A stretch of DNA of 64,000 bases from Sphingomonas sp. PP-F2F-A104-K0414 (GCF_004340945.1 NZ_SLYD01000004.1:496001-560000), one strand, 5' to 3'. Numbered from the stretch's first letter, positions 26,864 to 36,318 are shown. Notes: a model not told the origin generated them from the letters alone. Numbers and translations: made by a program.

Positions 26864-28117
26864 GTGGCCGAGGCACTGATCATCGACGCCGTCCGTACCC
26901 CGCGCGGTATCGGCAAGACCGGCAAGGGCGCGCTTGCGCACATGCACCCCCAACATCTCGCCGCGACCGTCCTGAAGGCGATTGCCGAGCGAAACAAGCT
27001 GGATACCGCCGATGTCGACGACATCATCTGGTCGACCTCGACCCAGCGCGGTGAGCAGAGCGGCGATCTCGGGCGGATGGCGGCGCTTGATGCGGGCTAT
27101 GACGTCAAGGCGAGCGGGACGACGCTCGACCGGTTCTGCGGCGGCGGGATTACCGCGGTAAACTTCGCCGCGGCGCAGATCATGAGCGGGATGGAAGACC
27201 TCGTCATTGCCGGCGGTACCGAGATGATGTCGCTGACCACGACGATGATGCAGGACGACATGGCGGCGGGGAAGCGGCCGCTCGGGATCGGCTCGGGCAA
27301 CGCCAGGCTAGACGCGGCGCATCCGCAATCGAACCAGGGCATCTGCGCCGACGCGATCGCCAGTATCGAAGGGATCGACCGCGAAACGCTCGAAGCGCTT
27401 GGGCTGGAAAGCCAGCGCCGTGCCGCGGTAGCGATCGCCGAAGGGCGGTTCGATCGCAGCCTCGTGCCGGTCACCGACGATACCGGTGCGCTGGTGCTCG
27501 AGAAGGATGAATATCCGCGGCCCGATACGACTGCCGAGGGCCTTGCGGCGTTGCGCCCTTCGTTTGCCGGGATTGCCGACATACCGCTCGACGACAAGGG
27601 CACGACGTATCGCAAGCAGATCAACCGGCGTTATCCCGACGTCGATATCAAGCACGTCCATCATGCCGGCAATTCGTCGGGCGTGGTCGACGGCGCCGCC
27701 GCCGTGTTGCTCGCCAGCGCCGACTATGCCGCCAAGCACGGACTCAAACCTCGTGCGCGGATCGTCGCGATGGCAAACATGGGCGACGACCCGACGCTGA
27801 TGCTCAACGCCCCCGTCCCCGCCGCGCGAAAAGTGCTGGCGAAGGCTGGATTGACGGTCGACGATATCGATCTGTGGGAGATCAACGAGGCGTTCGCGGT
27901 GGTCGCCGAGAAGTTCATCCGCGACCTGAAGCTTGACCGCGACAAGGTGAACGTCAATGGCGGCTCGATCGCGCTCGGCCATCCGATCGGCGCGACCGGC
28001 GCGATCCTGATCGGCACCATATTGGACGAGCTCGAACGCCGCGACCTGAAGCGCGGGCTCGTGACGATGTGCGCGGGCGGCGGGATGGCCCCGGCGATCA
28101 TCATCGAGCGCGTCTGA
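26864..28117 (+). CDS. Acetyl-CoA C-acyltransferase (thiolase)
   Basis: A 417-residue thiolase. It starts at the GTG with AGGAG seven bases upstream (then AEALIIDAVRTPRG); the 26 residues before it are not protein-like. The acyl-accepting cysteine is in LDRFCGGGI, the histidine in NVNGGSIALGHPIGATG, and the second cysteine in TMCAGGGMAPA. It cleaves 3-ketoacyl-CoA in the last step of beta-oxidation. It is the first gene of an operon: its TGA shares one base with the ATG of the acyl-CoA ligase. Confidence 0.95.
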   Translation: MAEALIIDAVRTPRGIGKTGKGALAHMHPQHLAATVLKAIAERNKLDTADVDDIIWSTSTQRGEQSGDLGRMAALDAGYDVKASGTTLDRFCGGGITAVNFAAAQIMSGMEDLVIAGGTEMMSLTTTMMQDDMAAGKRPLGIGSGNARLDAAHPQSNQGICADAIASIEGIDRETLEALGLESQRRAAVAIAEGRFDRSLVPVTDDTGALVLEKDEYPRPDTTAEGLAALRPSFAGIADIPLDDKGTTYRKQINRRYPDVDIKHVHHAGNSSGVVDGAAAVLLASADYAAKHGLKPRARIVAMANMGDDPTLMLNAPVPAARKVLAKAGLTVDDIDLWEINEAFAVVAEKFIRDLKLDRDKVNVNGGSIALGHPIGATGAILIGTILDELERRDLKRGLVTMCAGGGMAPAIIIERV

Positions 28118-29655
28118 TGCACCCCGTCGCGCACGCGCTGACGACGCCCGACAAGCCCGCCTACATCATGGCGGTGACGGGCGAGACGGTGACGTATCGC
28201 GACTTGGACGAACGGGCGAACCAAGGGGCGCATCTGCTCCGCTCGCTCGGGATGAAGCGCGGTGACGGGATCGCGGTGCTGATGGACAATTCGCCGCGCT
28301 ATCTCGAAGTGATGTGGGCGGCGGAGCGCACCGGCGTCTACTGCACCTGCCTGTCCTCGAAACTCACCGCGAGTGAGGCAGCGTACATCATCCGCGACGG
28401 CAATTGCCGCGTGCTGATCGCGAGCGAGGGGTGCGGCGAGGTTGCGGCGGCGCTGGTGCCGATGCTCGACGACGTGCGCCGCTACGTCGTCGACGGCGCG
28501 ATCGACGAGTACGCGTCTTATGAAGCGGCGCGCGATGCAAAACCCGCCACGCCCATTGCCGATCCATCGCCCGGCGGCATCCTGCTCTATTCGTCGGGCA
28601 CCACTGGCAAGCCGAAGGGCGTCAAGCACGCGCTGTCGGACGAGGCGTTCGGCACCAACGTCTCGCCGCTCGTGATGCTCGGGAAGGGGCTCTACGGGTT
28701 CACGCCCGAGATGGTCTATCTCTCGCCCGCGCCGCTGTATCATGCGGCGCCGCTGCGCTGGTCGATGGCGGTGCATCAGGTCGGCGGCACCGTCGTCGTC
28801 ATGGAGCATTTCGATCCCGAAGCTGCGCTCGCTGCGATCGAACGCTACCGGATCACGCACGCGCAATGGGTGCCGACGCACTTCATCCGCCTGCTCAAAC
28901 TCCCGCCCGAGGTCCGTGCCCGCTACGACGTGTCGTCATTGAAGGCGGTTTGGCACGCCGCGGCTCCCTGCCCGCTCCCGGTCAAGCAGGCGATGATCGA
29001 CTGGTGGGGCCCGATCATCGGCGAATATTACGCGGGTACCGAAGGCAACGGGTTCTGCGCGATCTCCAGCGCGGAATGGCTGGCGCATAAGGGCTCGGTC
29101 GGACGTAATCTGACCGCTAAGACGATGATCTGCGACGAGGAGGGCAACGCTCTGCCGCCACGCGCTGAAGGCGACGTCTATTTCGCGGGCGGTGGGGCGT
29201 TCGAATATCACAACGACCCCGCCAAGACTGCCGAGGCCGCCAACGCGCAGGGCTGGACGACGCTCGGCGATGTCGGCTGGCTCGACGAGGAAGGCTATCT
29301 CTACCTCACCGACCGCAAGAGCTTCATGATCATTTCGGGCGGCGTGAACATCTACCCCGCCGAGATCGAGAACCTCCTCGTCACCCACCCGAAGGTCGCC
29401 GACGTCGCGGTGATCGGCGCGCCCGACGACGAGATGGGCGAGCAGGTGGTGGCGATAATCTGCCCCGCCGATCCATCCGAGGACCGCGCGCAACTTGCCG
29501 CCGAACTCAGCGCATTCGCCCGGGCGAACCTCAGCCACGTCAAGGCGCCACGCCGGATCGACTTCCGCGAGACGCTGCCGCGGCACGAGACGGGCAAGCT
29601 CTACAAGCGCCTGCTGCGCGACGAATATTGGGCGCATTCGAAGGAGTCCGCATGA
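28117..29655 (+). CDS. Acyl-CoA synthetase (AMP-forming)
   Basis: A 512-residue member of the ANL family. The P-loop motif is LYSSGTTGKPKGVKH. The A5 region is EYYAGTEGNGF. The hinge and C-terminal motifs are GDVGWLDEEGYLYLTDR, SGGVNIYPAEIE and LPRHETGKLYKR, whose lysine performs adenylation. It activates a carboxylic acid to the CoA thioester with ATP. Whether the acid is aliphatic, alicyclic or isoprenoid is not visible. One-base overlap with the thiolase gene and four-base overlap with the next gene mark one transcript. Confidence 0.94.
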   Translation: MHPVAHALTTPDKPAYIMAVTGETVTYRDLDERANQGAHLLRSLGMKRGDGIAVLMDNSPRYLEVMWAAERTGVYCTCLSSKLTASEAAYIIRDGNCRVLIASEGCGEVAAALVPMLDDVRRYVVDGAIDEYASYEAARDAKPATPIADPSPGGILLYSSGTTGKPKGVKHALSDEAFGTNVSPLVMLGKGLYGFTPEMVYLSPAPLYHAAPLRWSMAVHQVGGTVVVMEHFDPEAALAAIERYRITHAQWVPTHFIRLLKLPPEVRARYDVSSLKAVWHAAAPCPLPVKQAMIDWWGPIIGEYYAGTEGNGFCAISSAEWLAHKGSVGRNLTAKTMICDEEGNALPPRAEGDVYFAGGGAFEYHNDPAKTAEAANAQGWTTLGDVGWLDEEGYLYLTDRKSFMIISGGVNIYPAEIENLLVTHPKVADVAVIGAPDDEMGEQVVAIICPADPSEDRAQLAAELSAFARANLSHVKAPRRIDFRETLPRHETGKLYKRLLRDEYWAHSKESA

Positions 29656-30749
29656 ACTTCGATTATTCCGACGACCAGAAATTCCTGAAGGACGAAGCGC
29701 GCAAATTCCTGACGGCGCATTGCGGCAGCGACCGCGTCCGCGCGGTGCTCGACGATCCCGCCAAAGCGCATGATGCGGACTTATGGAAAGCGGTCGGCGC
29801 ACAAGGCTGGCTCGGCGCAGCGATCCCCGAAGAGTTCGGCGGACTAGGCCTCGGCCATATCGAACTCTGCGCGATCGCCGAGGAACTGGGCCGCGCCTGC
29901 GCCCCGATCCCGTTCGCCTCGACCGTCTATTTCGTCGCCGAAGCCTTGATGCTCTACGGCAGCGACACCCAGAAGGTCCGATGGCTGCCGAGGATCGCGG
30001 CGGGCGACGTCAACGGCGCGTTCGCTACCTCCGAAGGCGCCGGCCCCGTCACCGCACGCTCGATCCGTACCACCGTCTCCGCCGGCAAGCTCACCGGCGA
30101 GAAGATCCCCGTCACCGACGGCGACGTCGCCGACCTGATCGTCGTCCTAGCCCGCGACGGCCTCTACCTTGTCGAAAAGGGCGTTGGCGTTACTGCCGAA
30201 GTCCTCGAAACGCTCGACCCGACTCGCAGCGCCGCCCGCCTCACCTTCACCGACGCCCCGTGCGAGAAACTCGGCAGCGACGACGGCATCGCCGCGATGC
30301 AGGCGGTATTCGACCGCGCCGCGGTGCTCCTCGCGTTCGAGCAACTCGGCGGCGCGGATCGCTGTCTTGAGATGGCGAAAGGCTACGCGCTCGATCGCTA
30401 CGCGTTCGGCCGACAAATCGGTGGCTACCAGGCGATCAAGCACAAGCTCGCCGACATGTACGTGAAGAACGAACTCGCGCGCTCGAATGCCTATTACGGC
30501 GCGTGGGCGCTGAACGTGGGCGCCGCCGAACTGCCGCTCGCTGCCGCCACCGCGCGCGTCGCCGCCTCTGACGCATACTGGTTCGCATCGAAGGAGAACA
30601 TCCAGACGCATGGCGGGATGGGCTTCACCTGGGAGTCCGACTGCCACCTCTATTACCGCCGCTCGCGCCAGCTCGCGCTCGTCGCCGGCAGCCCCGCCGC
30701 GTGGCGCGAACGCCTCGTCGGCCAACTCGAAATGCGCAACGCCGCCTGA
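29652..30749 (+). CDS. Acyl-CoA dehydrogenase, subunit 1 of an adjacent pair
   Basis: A 365-residue acyl-CoA dehydrogenase, somewhat short for the family. It has the N-terminal helical domain (DYSDDQKFLKDEARKFL), the beta-domain, and the C-terminal FAD domain with YAFGRQIGGYQAIKH and NIQTHGGMGFTWE. After YYRRSRQLALVAG the chain ends without the EGT-type segment that carries the catalytic glutamate in MCAD-like enzymes. Together with the next gene it resembles the heteromeric acyl-CoA dehydrogenases of sterol and cyclic-acid degradation, in which two unlike subunits form one enzyme. That pairing is inference. Confidence 0.92.
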   Translation: MNFDYSDDQKFLKDEARKFLTAHCGSDRVRAVLDDPAKAHDADLWKAVGAQGWLGAAIPEEFGGLGLGHIELCAIAEELGRACAPIPFASTVYFVAEALMLYGSDTQKVRWLPRIAAGDVNGAFATSEGAGPVTARSIRTTVSAGKLTGEKIPVTDGDVADLIVVLARDGLYLVEKGVGVTAEVLETLDPTRSAARLTFTDAPCEKLGSDDGIAAMQAVFDRAAVLLAFEQLGGADRCLEMAKGYALDRYAFGRQIGGYQAIKHKLADMYVKNELARSNAYYGAWALNVGAAELPLAAATARVAASDAYWFASKENIQTHGGMGFTWESDCHLYYRRSRQLALVAGSPAAWRERLVGQLEMRNAA

Positions 30750-30761
30750 TCGGAGCAGCAC

Positions 30762-31967
30762 ATGGACTTCAAGGACAGCGACGCCGAAGCCACCTACCGC
30801 GCCGCCGCGCGAGACTGGCTCGACGCGAACATCGCCGAGCATGACGCCGGCCGTTACCCCGACGACATGACCAAAGCGAAGGCGTGGCAGGCGCGCAAAG
30901 CGGCGGGCGGATACGCCTGCATCACCTGGCCGCAGGAATGGGGCGGCGGCGGCGGCACGCCGATCGAAAGCGTCATCTTCGGCCAGGAAGAGGCGAAACA
31001 CGCGGTCGACGGCAGCTATTTCACGATCGGGCTCGGCATGTGCGTGCCGACCGTGATGGCCTATGCCGACGACGCGACCAAGCACCGTTTCGTCGGCCCG
31101 GCGGTACGCGGCGACGAGATCTGGTCGCAGCTCTTCTCCGAACCCGCCGGCGGCTCCGACGTCGCCGCGATCCGCACGCGCGCCGTCCGCGACGGCGACG
31201 ACTGGGTGATCAACGGTCAGAAGGTCTGGACCTCGGGCGCGCATTACAGCGATTACGGCATCGTTCTGGTCCGCACCAACCCCGACGTGCCCAAGCACCA
31301 GGGCCTGACGATGTTCTGGCTCGACCTGAAGGCGCCGGGGATCGAGATCCGCTCGATCCACCAGATGTCCGGCGGGTCGAGCTTCAACGAAGTCTGGTTC
31401 GAGGACGTCCGGATTTCCGACGCGCAACGCCTCGGACCCGTAGACGGCGGCTGGAAGGTCGCGCTGTTCACGCTGATGAACGAGCGCCTCGCGATCGGCA
31501 CGAGCGGCGGCGTCGGCCCCGAGGACATCCTCGCCTTCGCCGCCCAGGCCAATGGCGCAGACGGCCCGTTGCTGAAGGACACCGCGTTCCGCCAGACGCT
31601 CGCCGACTGGTGGGTGCAATCGGAGGGCCTGCGGAACACCCGGATGCGGACGATCACCGCGCTATCGAAAGGCCAGGTGCCCGGTCCCGAAAGCTCGATT
31701 GGCAAGATCGTCGCCGCCAACCAGTTGCAGGCGATCGGCAACACCGCGGTCGAGGCGGGCGATCAATACGGCATCATATCCGACCCCGCGCTGACCCCGT
31801 TGAAGGGCGCGTTCCACGCCGCGACGATGTGGGCACCCGGCCTGCGCATCGCTGGCGGCACCGACGAGATCCTCAAGAACATCATCGCCGAACGCGTCCT
31901 CGGCCTGCCCGGCGAAATCCGCGTCGACAAGGACCAGGCGTTCCGGAATTTGCCGGTGGGGGCGTGA
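30762..31967 (+). CDS. Acyl-CoA dehydrogenase, subunit 2 of an adjacent pair
   Basis: A 401-residue acyl-CoA dehydrogenase. It has the flavin-domain motif SEPAGGSDVAAIRTRA, then VINGQKVWTSGAHYSDYGIVLVRT, and ends with APGLRIAGGTDEILKNIIAERVLGLPGE. The glutamate of the usual EGT is glycine here (GGT). A glutamate in LMNERLAIG sits where isovaleryl-CoA dehydrogenase has its catalytic base, so this subunit may supply catalysis for the pair. GGAGCAGCAC precedes the ATG, 12 bases after the previous stop. Confidence 0.93.
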   Translation: MDFKDSDAEATYRAAARDWLDANIAEHDAGRYPDDMTKAKAWQARKAAGGYACITWPQEWGGGGGTPIESVIFGQEEAKHAVDGSYFTIGLGMCVPTVMAYADDATKHRFVGPAVRGDEIWSQLFSEPAGGSDVAAIRTRAVRDGDDWVINGQKVWTSGAHYSDYGIVLVRTNPDVPKHQGLTMFWLDLKAPGIEIRSIHQMSGGSSFNEVWFEDVRISDAQRLGPVDGGWKVALFTLMNERLAIGTSGGVGPEDILAFAAQANGADGPLLKDTAFRQTLADWWVQSEGLRNTRMRTITALSKGQVPGPESSIGKIVAANQLQAIGNTAVEAGDQYGIISDPALTPLKGAFHAATMWAPGLRIAGGTDEILKNIIAERVLGLPGEIRVDKDQAFRNLPVGA

Positions 31968-32004
31968 AAATTAGCAATCGCGCCCTAGTCGTTGATCGTC
32001 GCCG

Positions 32005-32685
32005 ATGACTGGCGATCATCCCGTCATCATACTTGATAACGGTGATGATCGAACGACGCGCCGCCCGTACAAGTCAACGCTTCGCGTCGCGCATAGAACG
32101 TCCGGCCTGGTGGTGCTGACGTTTGCCGTCCTGCACATGGCTAATCACTTGGTGGGCCTGCAGGGTCAGGCCGACCATATCGCGTTCATGGCTGCGATCC
32201 GCCCCGTCTATCGCAACCCGGTCGTCGAGCCGATCCTTCTCACGCTGATCATAGTCCAGGTGTTGAGTGGTATCACGCTCGTCATTCGCGGCTGGCGCGG
32301 AAGAACGGGCATCGCGGCTTGGCTTCAGGCCATCTCCGGTCTGTACCTGTCGGCGTTTCTGCTCAATCATGTCGCCTCCATCCTCTACGGGCGGATCGCG
32401 CTCGCGCTCGACACCGATTTTAGGTTCGCTGCGGCAGGCTTTCATGTCGCCGGATTCTACTGGTTTTTTGCGCCCTATTACCTGCTCGCGATCACCGCGC
32501 TTTTCACGCATCTGGGGTGCGCGGCCTATTGGCTGACGTACGCCCGAAGCCAACGGTTGGGAGTCGGCCTGTTGGCGGCTTTCTGTAGTCTCGGCGTCGT
32601 CTTCGGCGCGTTTGTAATCGCGGCCTTGTCCGGCTTGCTGTACGCGGTCGATATCCCGACGGCGTACCTCAGGACATATCAATAG
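32005..32685 (+). CDS. SdhC-like cytochrome b membrane protein, orphan
   Basis: A 226-residue protein with about five transmembrane helices. The first contains AHRTSGLVVLTFAVLHMANH, close to the HRxSG...H pattern of succinate dehydrogenase/fumarate reductase cytochrome b subunits. Later helices hold LLNHVASILYG and FHVAGFYWFFAPYY, so histidines suited to bind haem b are spread across the membrane. No flavoprotein or iron-sulfur subunit gene is near. It may be the membrane electron acceptor for one of the flavoenzymes in this cluster, which is inference. It follows the dehydrogenase by 37 bases and could belong to the operon. Base composition is slightly more AT-rich than its neighbours. Confidence 0.75.
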   Translation: MTGDHPVIILDNGDDRTTRRPYKSTLRVAHRTSGLVVLTFAVLHMANHLVGLQGQADHIAFMAAIRPVYRNPVVEPILLTLIIVQVLSGITLVIRGWRGRTGIAAWLQAISGLYLSAFLLNHVASILYGRIALALDTDFRFAAAGFHVAGFYWFFAPYYLLAITALFTHLGCAAYWLTYARSQRLGVGLLAAFCSLGVVFGAFVIAALSGLLYAVDIPTAYLRTYQ

Positions 32686-32740
32686 CATCATCAATCATGC
32701 GCTCGAATGCCTGAAAACTCCCCATTCCTAGGATGCCCCG

Positions 32741-34156
32741 ATGACCGACATGCACACCATCCTGACCACCCAGCGCGAAGCGTTCATGGCCGAGATGCCG
32801 GTCACCAAGGCGGTCCGTCTCGACCGACTCAAGCGTGCGGCGGCGATGGTGCGCGATAACGCGGCGCGGTTCTGCGACGCCGTGTCGGAGGATTTCGGGC
32901 ACCGCAGCCGCGAGCAGACGATGATGACCGATATCGGCGCGTCGCTCGCGCCGATCGCGCATGCCGCCAAGCATCTCGACCGCTGGATGAAGCGCGACCG
33001 CCGTCCGGTCCAGTTCCCGCTCGGCCTGCTCGGCGCGAAGGCGTGGGTCGAATACCAGCCCAAGGGCGTGATCGGCATCATCGCGCCGTGGAATTTCCCC
33101 GTGAACCTGCTGATCGGGCCGCTCGCGGGCGTGTTCGCCGCGGGCAATCGCGCGATGGCGAAGACGAGTGAATACACCCCCGCCACCGCGGCGCTGTTCG
33201 AGGAGATCGCCCCCAAGTATTTCGCGCAGGACGAACTCGCGATCGTCTCGGGCGATGCGGAGGTCGGCAAGGCGTTTTCCGCGCTCCCGTTCGACCACCT
33301 CATCTTCACCGGCGCGACCGCGATCGGCCGCCACATCCTCCACGCCGCCGCCGACAATTTGACCCCCGTAACGCTCGAACTCGGCGGCAAGTCCCCCGTC
33401 ATCCTTGGTGCATCGGCGGATATCGCGAAGGCGACCGAACGCGTGACGCTCGGTAAGATGATGAACGCGGGCCAGATCTGCCTCGCGCCCGACTATATGC
33501 TCGTCCCCTCGGCGGATGAGGCCAAGGTCGTCGACGGCATCAAGGCCGCCGCCAGCGCGATGTACCCGACGCTGCTCGCCAACGCCGACTACACCTCGGT
33601 GGTCAACGATCGCCACCACCAGCGTCTCACCGACTGGATCGCCGACGCCCGTGCGAAGGGTGCGACGGTCGAGGTCGTGAACCCCGCCAACGAGGATTTC
33701 GGCGCCGCCAACTCGCGGAAAATGCCGCTGCACATCGTCCGCGACGCGACCGACGACATGATCGTGATGCAGGAGGAGATCTTCGGCCCGGTCCTGCCGA
33801 TCCGCCGCTACGACGGGATCGACGACGCGATCGCGCAGGTGAACCGCCGCGACCGGCCGCTAGGGCTCTATTATTTCGGCAGCGACGAGGCGGAACGCCG
33901 CCGCGTGCTCGACCGCACCATCTCGGGCGGGGTGACGCTCGACGACGTGATCTTCCACATCTCGATGGAGGACCTCCCCTTCGGCGGCAGCGGCCCATCG
34001 GGGATGGGGGCGTATCACGGCATCGACGGCTTCCGCACCTTCAGCCACGCGCGCGCCGTCTTCAAGCAATCGCGGCTCGATGTCGCCAAGCTCGCCGGGT
34101 TGAAGCCGCCTTACGGCGCGGCGGCGGCCAAGACGATCGCGCGCATGGTCCGCTGA
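32741..34156 (+). CDS. Coniferyl-aldehyde-type dehydrogenase
   Basis: A 471-residue aldehyde dehydrogenase of the coniferyl aldehyde dehydrogenase / fatty aldehyde (class 3) group. It has IIAPWNFPVNLLIGPLAG, IFTGATAIGRHI, the general base in LELGGKSPV, the nucleophile in NAGQICLAPDY, and the C-terminal LPFGGSGPSGMGAYHG. In this class the C-terminal hydrophobic region can attach to membranes. AGGAT lies seven bases before the ATG. In the cluster it would oxidise the aldehyde from the GMC enzyme and supply the acid to the acyl-CoA ligase. Confidence 0.93.
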   Translation: MTDMHTILTTQREAFMAEMPVTKAVRLDRLKRAAAMVRDNAARFCDAVSEDFGHRSREQTMMTDIGASLAPIAHAAKHLDRWMKRDRRPVQFPLGLLGAKAWVEYQPKGVIGIIAPWNFPVNLLIGPLAGVFAAGNRAMAKTSEYTPATAALFEEIAPKYFAQDELAIVSGDAEVGKAFSALPFDHLIFTGATAIGRHILHAAADNLTPVTLELGGKSPVILGASADIAKATERVTLGKMMNAGQICLAPDYMLVPSADEAKVVDGIKAAASAMYPTLLANADYTSVVNDRHHQRLTDWIADARAKGATVEVVNPANEDFGAANSRKMPLHIVRDATDDMIVMQEEIFGPVLPIRRYDGIDDAIAQVNRRDRPLGLYYFGSDEAERRRVLDRTISGGVTLDDVIFHISMEDLPFGGSGPSGMGAYHGIDGFRTFSHARAVFKQSRLDVAKLAGLKPPYGAAAAKTIARMVR

Positions 34157-34183
34157 GTATCCTTTTTGAGTAAGCAAGCCTGC

Positions 34184-34236
34184 TTCCCCGTGAAGGCGGG
34201 GATCCAGACCGGGCTCCGCCTCCGCGGGAGAACAGG
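34184..34236. repeat. Palindromic repeat, family 7 (copy J)
   Basis: TTCCCCGTGAAGGCGGGGATCCAGAC followed by an inverted GGGCTCCGCCTCCGCGGGAGAAC. It lies between the convergent ends of the aldehyde dehydrogenase and the hybrid kinase. Copies K (46309-46369) and L (50139-50232) share the CCCCGC...GCGGGG arms. Nothing else is seen in this gap. Confidence 0.8.
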
Positions 34237-34337
34237 GCGCGGAGCCGTCGATTTTACAGACCTTGCAGGCCGGACCGTGTCCGGCATGACGGTGAGAAAG
34301 CCGAGGTGGCAATCTCAAATCGAATGCGCGATCAGCC

Positions 34338-36317
34338 TTAGTCGGCTGCGCGCAGTTTCGGCCGCCGCGCGGGCGATTGCCGCAGCAATTCGTCGACCCG
34401 CGCGGCCAGGTCGACCTGGCGAAACGGCTTGGCGAGCCGGATGATGTCGTCGGGGACATCCTCGCCCGCCGCCGCATAGCCGGTGACGAGCAGCGCCGGC
34501 ATGCGGTTGCCTGACGATCGCAACTCCCCGATCAATTGGCCCCCGGTCATCCCCGGCATCAGGTAGTCGCTGACGAGAATATCGGCATCGACGCCCGATC
34601 GGATCGCCGACAGCGCCTGGCTCGCCGATGCCATCTCGACGACGACATAGCCGATGTCGCGCAGCATATCCGCGGTCGCCGCGCGCACCAGATCCTCGTC
34701 GTCGACCAGCAGCACCTTCGCGCCCTGTCGCGCCTGGACGGGTTCGGACGCGGTTTCGATCGTATCGACGGGCGTCTCGGTCGTCGCGGGCAGCCAAAGC
34801 TCCACTGCGGTCCCGGCACCCGGCTCGCTCGTCAGGCGCAGCGTGCCGCCCGATTGTGCGGCAAGACCATGGACCATCGACAAGCCAAGCCCGGTGCCTT
34901 TGCCCACGCCCTTGGTCGAGAAGAACGGCTCGGTGGCCCGTGCCAGCGTCGCGCGGTCCATCCCGGTTCCGGTATCTGCCGCAGTCAGCCGGACATAACT
35001 CCCCGCCGCGAGCCCGACAATATTGCGGTCGTCGACCACCGACTGACTGACCGACAGCGTCAGCCGCCCGCCCCCCGGCATCGCATCGCGCGCGTTGATC
35101 GCGAGGTTGAGAAGCGCCAATTCGAGCTGGTTGGGATCGACCCGCGCCGACGACAGATGTTGCGGCACTTCGAGCACCACGGTGATCGACGGTCCGAGCG
35201 ATCGACGGATCAGGTCGACAAGCCCGTCGATCAATGCGCCGATATCGACCGCGCGCGGCTGCAACACCTGGCGCCGCGCGAACGCAAGCAGGCGCTGCGT
35301 CAGCGTCGCGGCGCGCTCGGCCGCCTGCAGCGCGCCCCCGATCATCCGTTGCGTCCGCTCGTCGTCCTTGTGCCGCCGTCGCATCAGGTCGAGGCTGCCG
35401 ACGATCGGGGTCAGCAGATTGTTGAAATCATGCGCCACGCCACCGGTCAGCTGGCCGATCGCGTCCATCTTCTGTGCCTGGGCGAGTTGTGCATCGGCTT
35501 CCTTGCGATCGGTCACGTCGGAGATGACGCCCGACATCCGCACCGCCGCACCTTCGGGATCGTGGCGGACCCGGCCTTTGAGGACGACCCAGCGCTTGAC
35601 CCCGTCGGCCGCGTCGATGCTGCATTCGAGATCGAGCGTCCCGATCCGCCATGCCTCGTCGACCGCATGCTTCACGTCGTCGCGCTGCTTGGGATCGATA
35701 TGCTCGAGAAACGAGTCGAGGTTCCACTGCGCGATGCCGTGCGGATACCCGAAGATATCGTCATGCCGCTGCGTCCGGCGCGTTTCTCCGGTCGTTAGGT
35801 CGAAGTCCCAGCTGCCCATCCCGGCCGCATCGAGCGCGATTTCGAGGCTTTCGCGCGCCAGCCGGAGTTCGGCGGTACGATCCTCGACCGCACGCTCGAG
35901 CGTGACCGCGACATCGCGCAGTTCATATTGCCGACTGCGTGCGGTCAGCGCCGACCGGATCGCGCCCAGCATCGCCTCGGCATGGAGCGGCCGTTCGAGC
36001 AGCACGACATTGCCAAGATCGCGCAGGCGCTGCGTCGCGTGCAATGTCCGCGGCGTCTTGGTGCCGTTTGTCAGCACGACGAACGGGATATCCGCCCAGC
36101 TTGGTTGCGCGGACACCCAGGCGGTCAGCGCGGTCGAATCCTCGGCGGTCAGCGCTTCCTCGGTGAGCAGCACCGCACCCGCCGCGACATCGAGGTGTCG
36201 GAGCAACGCCGCTTGATCATCACAGATCGTCGCAACAATCGCGTTTCTGTCGAGCAGATCGGCCGCAATTGCCGCATCGCGGCCACGCGGCGCGAGAATT
36301 AGCACCCGATCCTGCAT
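34338..36317 (-). CDS. Hybrid histidine kinase with N-terminal pseudo-receiver, PAS and C-terminal receiver
   Basis: A 659-residue cytoplasmic protein with no membrane helix. Residues 1-120 have a receiver-like fold (VLILAPRGRDAAIAADLL, PFVVLTNGT) but lack a clear phospho-acceptor aspartate. A PAS domain follows (LEIALDAAGMGSWDFDL), then a HisKA domain with the histidine in GGVAHDFNNLL. The ATPase domain has NLAINARDAM and GKGTGLGLSMVHG. The C-terminal receiver carries aspartate in ILVSDYLMPGMTG and lysine in IRLAKPF. The ATG begins one base after the stop of the KaiC-like gene, so the pair is one operon. KaiC-like ATPases often signal through such kinases, which suggests this is the output partner. 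Confidence 0.92.
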   Translation of the reverse strand: MQDRVLILAPRGRDAAIAADLLDRNAIVATICDDQAALLRHLDVAAGAVLLTEEALTAEDSTALTAWVSAQPSWADIPFVVLTNGTKTPRTLHATQRLRDLGNVVLLERPLHAEAMLGAIRSALTARSRQYELRDVAVTLERAVEDRTAELRLARESLEIALDAAGMGSWDFDLTTGETRRTQRHDDIFGYPHGIAQWNLDSFLEHIDPKQRDDVKHAVDEAWRIGTLDLECSIDAADGVKRWVVLKGRVRHDPEGAAVRMSGVISDVTDRKEADAQLAQAQKMDAIGQLTGGVAHDFNNLLTPIVGSLDLMRRRHKDDERTQRMIGGALQAAERAATLTQRLLAFARRQVLQPRAVDIGALIDGLVDLIRRSLGPSITVVLEVPQHLSSARVDPNQLELALLNLAINARDAMPGGGRLTLSVSQSVVDDRNIVGLAAGSYVRLTAADTGTGMDRATLARATEPFFSTKGVGKGTGLGLSMVHGLAAQSGGTLRLTSEPGAGTAVELWLPATTETPVDTIETASEPVQARQGAKVLLVDDEDLVRAATADMLRDIGYVVVEMASASQALSAIRSGVDADILVSDYLMPGMTGGQLIGELRSSGNRMPALLVTGYAAAGEDVPDDIIRLAKPFRQVDLAARVDELLRQSPARRPKLRAAD

Positions 36318-36318
36318 G

